A program made the translations under genes and the position numbers. A stretch of 64,000 nucleotides of DNA. Origin: Nemophila menziesii (Eukaryota > Streptophyta > Magnoliopsida > Boraginales > Hydrophyllaceae). The DNA is taken from NCBI GenBank assembly GCA_029959085.1, contig JARWIR010000091.1, forward strand, positions 930,001 through 994,000, written 5' to 3'. How positions within the stretch are numbered: position 1 is the first letter of the stretch; each line of letters opens with the position of its first letter. Positions 57,880 through 64,000 of the stretch are shown here, piece after piece. Below the pieces are notes generated by a model that worked only from the letters and a program-made list of their open reading frames with translations, did no database searches and was not told where the DNA came from.

Positions 57880-60770
57880 ATCATTGACTTTTACTACCTA
57901 TACATGCACAATGAATGTTTTGCTATCAACCACCCAAATGCTAAAGAATTTCTTTCTACTGAAAGTGCTATGCACTATCAAGCTATAGAAAAACCAAAAT
58001 TTATAGCTAAAATAATGCACCAAGAAGCTGTTAATTTTGGATACTTAAGGAATCACATCCAAAGATTCTGGGGAATCAATGGGAAGATCCAAACTGAGAG
58101 AGAGCTGGGCATGATGAGTTCAATATAAAATCTAATCAAGTGCAAGATAAGAAACTAGTATGGGAGAAAAGGTCATGGACCTTAATGGGAAAAGACCTTG
58201 CTCTAAATGAGTTCAGTCAATCTGCGAAAGAGTCACACATACTACAATTTGGCTAAGGCTTTATGGTCTTCCAACAATAGTACTAAATCCTAAGAGTATC
58301 AAAGAAATGCTTCAAAAGATAGTAAACATTCATGAGATTGTTTTGCCTCCAGGTAGAGCAATCACAGAACATACCTTCACCAGGGTAAATATTTATTGGG
58401 ACCTGAAGGAACCAATTTTTTCTGGGTTCAGTTTTCGGGAATACATCTACTCTCCAAGCTAGATTAAAATAAAGTATGAAAATCTCGGGAAAGTCTGATA
58501 TGGATGTGGAGAGTTTGATCATGAGGAAAACAACTGTACTAATCCAAGAAAAAGATCACCAAAGCTCGTGAGATGGATCATAATCTCTACTCGGAATGTT
58601 CAATCCACCATGGAAGGTTCATTAAAAAAATTCACAGCAAAGAGGAAGAATGGACCCTTTGCTAGAACCCATCATTTTGAAGGAAAAAGAGGTTTTTTTT
58701 CAGCCACCTAACCTGCAACATATCAACATGGAAAAAGGTAAGGATGCCACAATTCAAGATGGAAAAGTACAAATTACATTGAATGCTACAAGAGAAGGGG
58801 AAAACTCAATATGTAATAACCTCAAACTAAAAGGAAATGTAATGAGGTAGTTTCTAAAAGTAATGAGGGACCACTTATAACTCAGCTAGAAGTTGTTTAC
58901 TATGGAAGTATCTTTGCTGACTCAGGAAGTCAACCTATCCACATGGACACTATTAATCATGCCAACATGGAAGTTGCCATGGATTCTACTGCTACAAACC
59001 ACTCATCTTCTTCAACATGTAATATCACTCTCCCACCCTCATACTCTGAGATATTACAATCCTCTCCCTCTCCTAAAAACAAACTTACCTCTCTAACTAG
59101 AAAACAATCAACACAACGCTGGCCACCACCAACTCTTATAACCACCCTGACATATCAGTTACACCACTAAAACAATACAAATCAACACCACTCATAATAA
59201 ATAACCCACAAAACACTACTCTCACGATAATTAACACCCCTAACACCACCACACTATCAACACACAATCTATCAATCCCTTCATCACCCTTTACTCCAAC
59301 GCCACAGATATCAACCACTCAAACCAAACCAAAACACCACTACCTTAACTACAAACAACACCAATGTCTCAGAGAAATCTATCAAACCACCTTTCATTCC
59401 AAAATCCCAAACCACCAATCAACTTAATACCCCACCAGTTGCTGAAACAAAAACCTAATAATCAATTCAAAAATCAGAAGATGAAAAGATGGAAATTAGT
59501 AATCTCTTCAAACCTGATAATGAGGCATATACATCCCTGATGGAAACCTCAAAAAACTAGAAGTAAACTAAGATTCACTGAACGCCATGGATGGGATAGA
59601 TGAATTAAGCAGAAATCCATTACTAAGGGTTTTAAATTTGATGATCAAGCCACTCTTTCAGATAAAACATTACCAAGTAATTTGTGAGAAGAGAATAAAT
59701 GCGACTAAAAAGATAAAAAATCAGAGGAGAAGATAATGAAGAAAATTGAGAGAAAGAGTCTTGATGGGAGTAATAATTCGGGTTTGAATATAACCAAACA
59801 GTTTGAAAACGATTCAAATGAAGATGAATAGAAGGCTAATAAAAAAGAGGAGAACAACGATAACAAAGAAGTAGAAATTGAAGAGGAAGAAAGGTCTTCT
59901 GGGGTTGTTCCAAATCAACCCCATCTTCATTAATGATTGAAATTGAATGGAATTGTAGGGCATCGACAATCCCCTGACAGTCCAGGCACTCTGGTACCTC
60001 TGCTTCAAGCACCGGCTAGATGTACTACTCCTGCTAATCTTGTTGATATGAATCTTCTCTGTGCGGTGGAAACTCTGGGTTTGAAATGAGGGGTTAACCT
60101 TATTTGGAAGTAAGGGTTGCGTATTAAAATGGTGGAGAATAATGAATACCCCATCCACGCATTTATAATTGGGGAAGATGAAATAATTTTTTATAATTAT
60201 GTATATTTGAGCCCCTATGAAAAAAAAAAAAATATCACCATATTTTTTAAATGCACTTAAGCCCCATAATTTTGCTTGGTCTATTTTATGGGATTTTAAT
60301 TGTATTAGATTCTTAAAAGAAAAATTAAGGGGTAATAAATTGTCATAAAAAATCCATAAAAAATTTAAATAAATTTATTAACCTCAATAATATTGAGGAA
60401 ACAACCTCTTATGGATGTGGGTTCTCTTGGACCAATAAAAGAACCGGTAATAAGCTAATAAAGGCAAATATTTAGAGAGCCCTCTGTAATTCTATTTGGG
60501 CCAATCTCTTTCTAAATGTCTGGACAGCAGTGGCCCCGGCCATTGGCTCTGATCTCTGTTCTTTAATACTATACCATGATAGAATAGATAATCATAAGAA
60601 AAGAAGATTATATTTTTAATTTTTCTGTACAATTGAAAATGATTGCTTAAATATTATTAAAGAAGTATGGGAAGATCACAAAACACTTAGGGAAAACTCT
60701 AATGTTGTAAGTAACCACAAACTTAAAAAAATATAGTTTTGAAGTAAAACACTGGAAGTAAAAAAGATTT
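57880..60770 (+). mobile_element. Second L1-type LINE remnant, decayed
   Basis: Scattered ORF1 pieces: a DUF4283-like piece near 58150 (RSWTLMGKDLALNEF) and a zinc knuckle with a stop inside (YGCGEFDHEENNC, about 58500-58541). A Ser/Thr/Pro-rich low-complexity stretch lies at 58900-59450. An ORF2 start-like WNC near 59950 is followed by cccctgacagtccaggcac, as in the first LINE (26188), and by endonuclease C-terminal pieces (YGCGFSWTNKRTGNKLI near 60412 and PAIGSD near 60540). RT and RNase H are absent. Many stops. The left limit is uncertain. Confidence 0.65.
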
Positions 60771-60792
60771 GGTAATAATAATATGCATAATT

Positions 60793-60793
60793 T

Positions 60794-60832
<39 letters not shown>
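60793..60832. repeat. (AC)n and (AT)n microsatellite
   Basis: About 11 CA units run directly into about 8 TA units. Confidence 0.95.
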
Positions 60833-60905
60833 AAAGGGGGTATAAAAAAGGGTATACCCTTACTATATATAAGTTATTGGAAATAAAATCTAAAAAACAC
60901 TCATA

Positions 60906-60907
<2 letters not shown>

Positions 60908-60983
<76 letters not shown>
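60908..60983. repeat. (CT)n microsatellite
   Basis: About 38 uninterrupted CT units. Ser-Leu or Arg-Glu frames across it are artefacts. Confidence 0.97.
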
Positions 60984-60986
<3 letters not shown>

Positions 60987-61028
60987 GCTTTTTTCTTTGT
61001 TAAACATTCAATTCATTTCACAATACAC

Positions 61029-61386
61029 ACAAACAAACACTCTTCACCTCCACCGCATCTCAGCCTCACCTCCACCGTGGACCACATCTCAGCCTCACCT
61101 CCTCACTATTATAGCCTCACTACAGAACCTTTCCTCCACCGCCTCGCCTCAACCAAAATTGAAATCTCACCGTCTCACCAATACTCGGCACCTCACTATC
61201 GCCGGACGCACAAACAAACACTCCTCACCTCCTCCGCATCTCAGCCTCGCCTCTACCGTGGACAACATCTCAGCGTCACCTCCTCACTATCACAGCCTCG
61301 CTACGGAACCTCGCCTCCACCTCCTCGCCTCAACCTAAAATGAAATCTCACCGTCTCAGCGATACTCGGCACCTCACCATCTCCGG
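61029..61386. repeat. Two-copy tandem repeat, 181-bp period
   Basis: ACAAACAAACACTC at 61029 recurs at 61210. Both units share cgcatctcagcctc, cctcctcactat, cgcctcaacc and ctcggcacctcac. Much more C-rich than its surroundings. Overlapping frames are open but show no recognisable protein. Confidence 0.8.
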
Positions 61387-61529
61387 TTTACAGCTAGCTC
61401 TTATATGAGCTCCAGTGACGAATGATTTGTCTGCCTCAATTTGATCGATTGATCAAAGGCTCTGTTTGATTTCAGCCTCATCTTACCTGCAAAGAAGATC
61501 TAACCTGAAAAGAAGGTGAGATGATATTA

Positions 61530-62055
61530 TGTTACAAGTGATAGTGAGAAGTCAATAACAAAGTCAAAGCAACTAACAACATAATCAAACACAGTTGTAA
61601 TCATAGCTGTAATTAGTTAGATAGTTAGAGTTGGTTAAGTGTATGTATTGTGTATGTATATATGAGATGCTATATAAATGTAACATCATAACACAATTCA
61701 ATAACACTTTACAATTCAATAATAAAAACTCAACTCTTCTCTCTCTCTCTCTCGTTTATCATGGTATCAGAGCTATAAGAGAATAAAGCTCAAAATCTGC
61801 CATTAATGGCGACATAACGAGCTTCTTAGTTCTCTGCTCGATCCTCAATCTTCCGCTGCAATGGCGTCTTCTTCGCATACGTCAACAACTCTTAACATTC
61901 AGTCCAGTTCAGAAATTCCTGCTGGCCTTCTTCTCCTTCGACAAAACTGGTCTTTGTTGGTTCAAATCAAGTTAGATTTTACGAATTACGTGCTATGTAG
62001 AGCTCAAATGGAGTCTGTTCTTGAAGCACATGGATATCTGATGTCTCCTCATTTG
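61530..62055 (+). mobile_element. Copia element T, 5' end only
   Basis: A 232-bp LTR (61530-61761, TGTTACAAG to TTTATCA) is followed at once by PBS TGGTATCAGAGC (61762-61773) and the start of gag at 61861. It is cut by the LTR of element U at 62056. The 3' part is not in the window. Confidence 0.75.
61861..62055 (+). pseudogene. Copia T gag N-terminus, truncated
   Basis: 65 codons from an ATG at 61861. IKLDFTNYVLCRAQMESVLE matches the copia gag pattern (KLD--NY--W--Q----L), although the usual Trp is Cys here. The frame ends where the LTR of U enters. Confidence 0.65.
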
Positions 62056-64000
62056 TGATAGATTTATATTAGGATGAGAAATCATTTTTAGTGATTTAGG
62101 AAGTCATTTAGTCGAATTTCTTGAGAAATAGTGCACTTTCCTATTTTGAGTCTTGATTTAGTAAAATAATATTTTTAGAGCATATTGGGTTTAATTATTT
62201 ATTTAGTGTGAAGCTTTAAAGATAATTATGGAGATTAATTAGAGCCCAAGTCAAAGACTACAAGATATGGAAAGAGATTAGCATGGTAATTGGAGATAAG
62301 GAAATAAAAGCTAAAAAGATGGAAAAGGAAAAGCTGCCTAAATCTAAATTTCTGCAGCAACGCCTAAAGAAGTGGCGATTACTCCTACAAGGAAGCCGAT
62401 TTTGGTAATTTCCTTTCATGGGGACGTAGATAATTCTGTGAGGATTCTTTTGGTATATTATGGAGCAAAAACCGACCAATAAGGAAGAAGATATGCTCAA
62501 AACAGTTCAGCAGTAATTATCTTTATTTCCATACGAATTAGAGTTGGGCTTGGAGTCCACCACTTACTTCTCCTTCAAGAAAACGAATTAGGTCTTCCTA
62601 AACACCTATAAATACACCCTCTTATCATTATAAACATGTCCTTGCTCAGTTTCAAGCTTAGGCTTAGTCCTTACTTGTTTTCTCACTTTTAAATAATAGC
62701 TTAGCCTTTAATTTATTATTCATCCTTAGAATCAAGCTATTCATCCAAGAAGCAAGCTGACCTATAGAGGAAGACAAGAAGAAGAAGTTGGAGAGTGACA
62801 AACTCCTCTTCTACATCTCACCTTCTCTATATTTAGGGTAATTAGCTATAGATTTATGCTCAACCATATTTCTAAGCTTTTATTCTGTAAGTTTTACTTT
62901 TAATTGTTGGGTTAGTATTTTGTCTGAATTCATAAATACTATTTGTTATTTTAATTGATTGAGTTTGGCGTATATTGTTATTATGTGTTTGACTTATTGT
63001 TACATCCTTAGATTTGGTCAATCTTAGGATTATTCTTAGTTATTGACAACACCACATAATCGTCTAGTTTTGATCCTTTGCCTAACTAGATAGCCATAAA
63101 GGTTTGATTTAATCACCAATCATTACCCAAGACCTTGGTAGTGGAGAGGTTGCTCCTAAGCCTGGAAAAGGCTAGGTAGAATTTAGAATCCTGGTTAATA
63201 TATAATGCTTAATCTGTGACAAGTTAGAATAACAACTTAGTAAAATAGACTCATAATACTAATCCTAATTTATTAGACTTACATTCATCATATTTATTTA
63301 TTTGTATTATTTATTTAATTGCGTTAGATAATTATTCATCTTTTTATATTTTTATCTAAAACATCTAAATTCCTTTACACTTGTTAAATATAAGTAGATC
63401 TAACGGAATAAATCCCTGCGAACGAACTTAACTTATCATTAAAACTTGCAAACGATCTGTGATACTTGCAGTGAGTTCCGTGGTTCTCAAGGGTGTGTGA
63501 TATTAATTATTATCTTTATTTATCTATTATTTTATCACACCTTTGCCCCCACCAAGTTTTTGGCGCCGCTGACGGGGATTTATCTTTAAGTTAAATCTAT
63601 TTTGTGTTTATTTAGTGTAGAAGTTTTAATTTGTTTTCAGTTTTACGCTTTCTCTTTGTTTTAGTCGTTCTCAGGATTTTAGATGGATAATAAACGGTTA
63701 GAGCTAGGTTTACCTAGTAAATTTCGAGTTCAACGCATTGGGATTCGCGTCCCAACTATCCAAGTCGTTAGATTCATGCCTGATCCTGATTTAATTAATC
63801 AATTCGCGAGCTATGGGAAATTTAATGGTGATACAAATCAAGATCCGGTCAGATCTGTTCAAAAATTCATGCAATTCTGTGATGCCTACATTAATGAAGG
63901 TGTTACACAAGAACAGATGTATTATTTAATGTTTCAATTTTTCTTGACCGGGAAAGCAAGCGATTGGTTCGATGATCAACCTCCCGAGCTAATAACCGAT
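62056..64000 (+). mobile_element. Athila-like gypsy element U, 5' part, runs off window
   Basis: The LTR is 62056-63554 (TGATAGATTT to CCCCACCA, about 1499 bp), followed by PBS TGGCGCCGCTGACGGGGA (63561-63578) and a gag start at 63683. It is a different family from X, Y and Z: the LTR is unrelated except for the CACCA end, the PBS has one further change, and gag is diverged. The 3' part lies beyond 64000, so its target duplication (left candidate ATTTG) cannot be confirmed. Confidence 0.8.
63683..64000 (+). CDS. Athila-like gag of element U, partial
   Basis: Open from an ATG at 63683 to the window edge (106 codons). It starts MDNKRLELGLPSKFRVQRIG. FMPDPDLINQFASYGKFNG, then QDPVRSVQKFMQFCDAYIN and FFLTGKASDWFDDQP, align with the gag core of X (FGNFRGRPSEDPIRAVQKF, FFVIDGASEW). 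The head is much shorter than in X. Confidence 0.8.
   Translation, partial: MDNKRLELGLPSKFRVQRIGIRVPTIQVVRFMPDPDLINQFASYGKFNGDTNQDPVRSVQKFMQFCDAYINEGVTQEQMYYLMFQFFLTGKASDWFDDQPPELITD

Noticed and set aside
57742..58128. 128-codon frame with hydrophobic start as a secreted protein
   Set aside because: The start is T-rich low complexity and the rest merges into decayed LINE ORF1.
60769..61343. Frames of 189 and 88 codons over CT repeat and tandem repeat
   Set aside because: Low-complexity Ser-Leu and Ser-Pro translation of repeats, with no start context or homology that I recognise.

Overview
This is a plant nuclear window, most likely from a eudicot. The evidence is spliced genes with GT-AG introns, an F-box gene of the plant DUF295 type, plant LTR retrotransposons of the Athila (Ty3/gypsy) and Sirevirus-like (Ty1/copia) kinds, L1-type LINEs with a terminal RNase H, PIF/Harbinger, CACTA-like and MITE DNA transposons, and microsatellites. 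I cannot name the species. Only two ordinary host genes are convincing: a three-exon gene at 3820-4954 and an intronless F-box gene at 23214-24293. Nearly everything else is transposon, much of it nested.

Layout. 1-1095 is a decayed hexanucleotide repeat. 1096-3470 is AT-rich and holds tRNA-like fragments and a foldback MITE. 3471-4954 is the three-exon gene with promoter motifs typical of G2/M-phase genes. 6040-22152 is the first nest: a copia LTR fragment carries a Harbinger transposon (6466-7942), next to which lies a minus-strand, truncated Athila (Z, 7943-22152). Z was hit by an Athila solo LTR (W, 9730-17071), which was hit by a Sirevirus-like copia element that has lost pol (V, 10849-16885). 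22153-22897 holds a CACTA-like end. The F-box gene follows, then a 100-N gap.

The second nest spans about 24483-56320. An L1-type LINE is split by minus-strand Athila Y (29553-55464, target duplication CAGTG), and Y is split by plus-strand Athila X (37287-50159, target duplication GTTAC). LTR divergence agrees with the order: by eye I find about 6 differences between the 1564-bp LTRs of X and about 18 between those of Y. From 56321 to the end there is a composite interleaved MITE, a second decayed LINE, microsatellites, a short copia 5' end and the 5' end of a further Athila-like element (U) that runs off the window.

How the parts work together. X has LTRs, a tRNA-type primer site, gag-pol, an extra downstream ORF and a polypurine tract, so it carries every structural part of an Athila element, but two nonsense codons interrupt pol. 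V has LTRs, primer site and polypurine tracts but no pol. Both have near-identical LTRs and so probably moved recently with enzymes supplied by relatives. The most unusual signal is a doublet of GGGTACCC/GGGTTCCC-centred palindromes, 21-23 bp apart centre to centre. It recurs in Athila X, Y and (decayed) Z and also in the unrelated copia element V. Both kinds of element also carry an extra ORF of about 437 codons with similar architecture.
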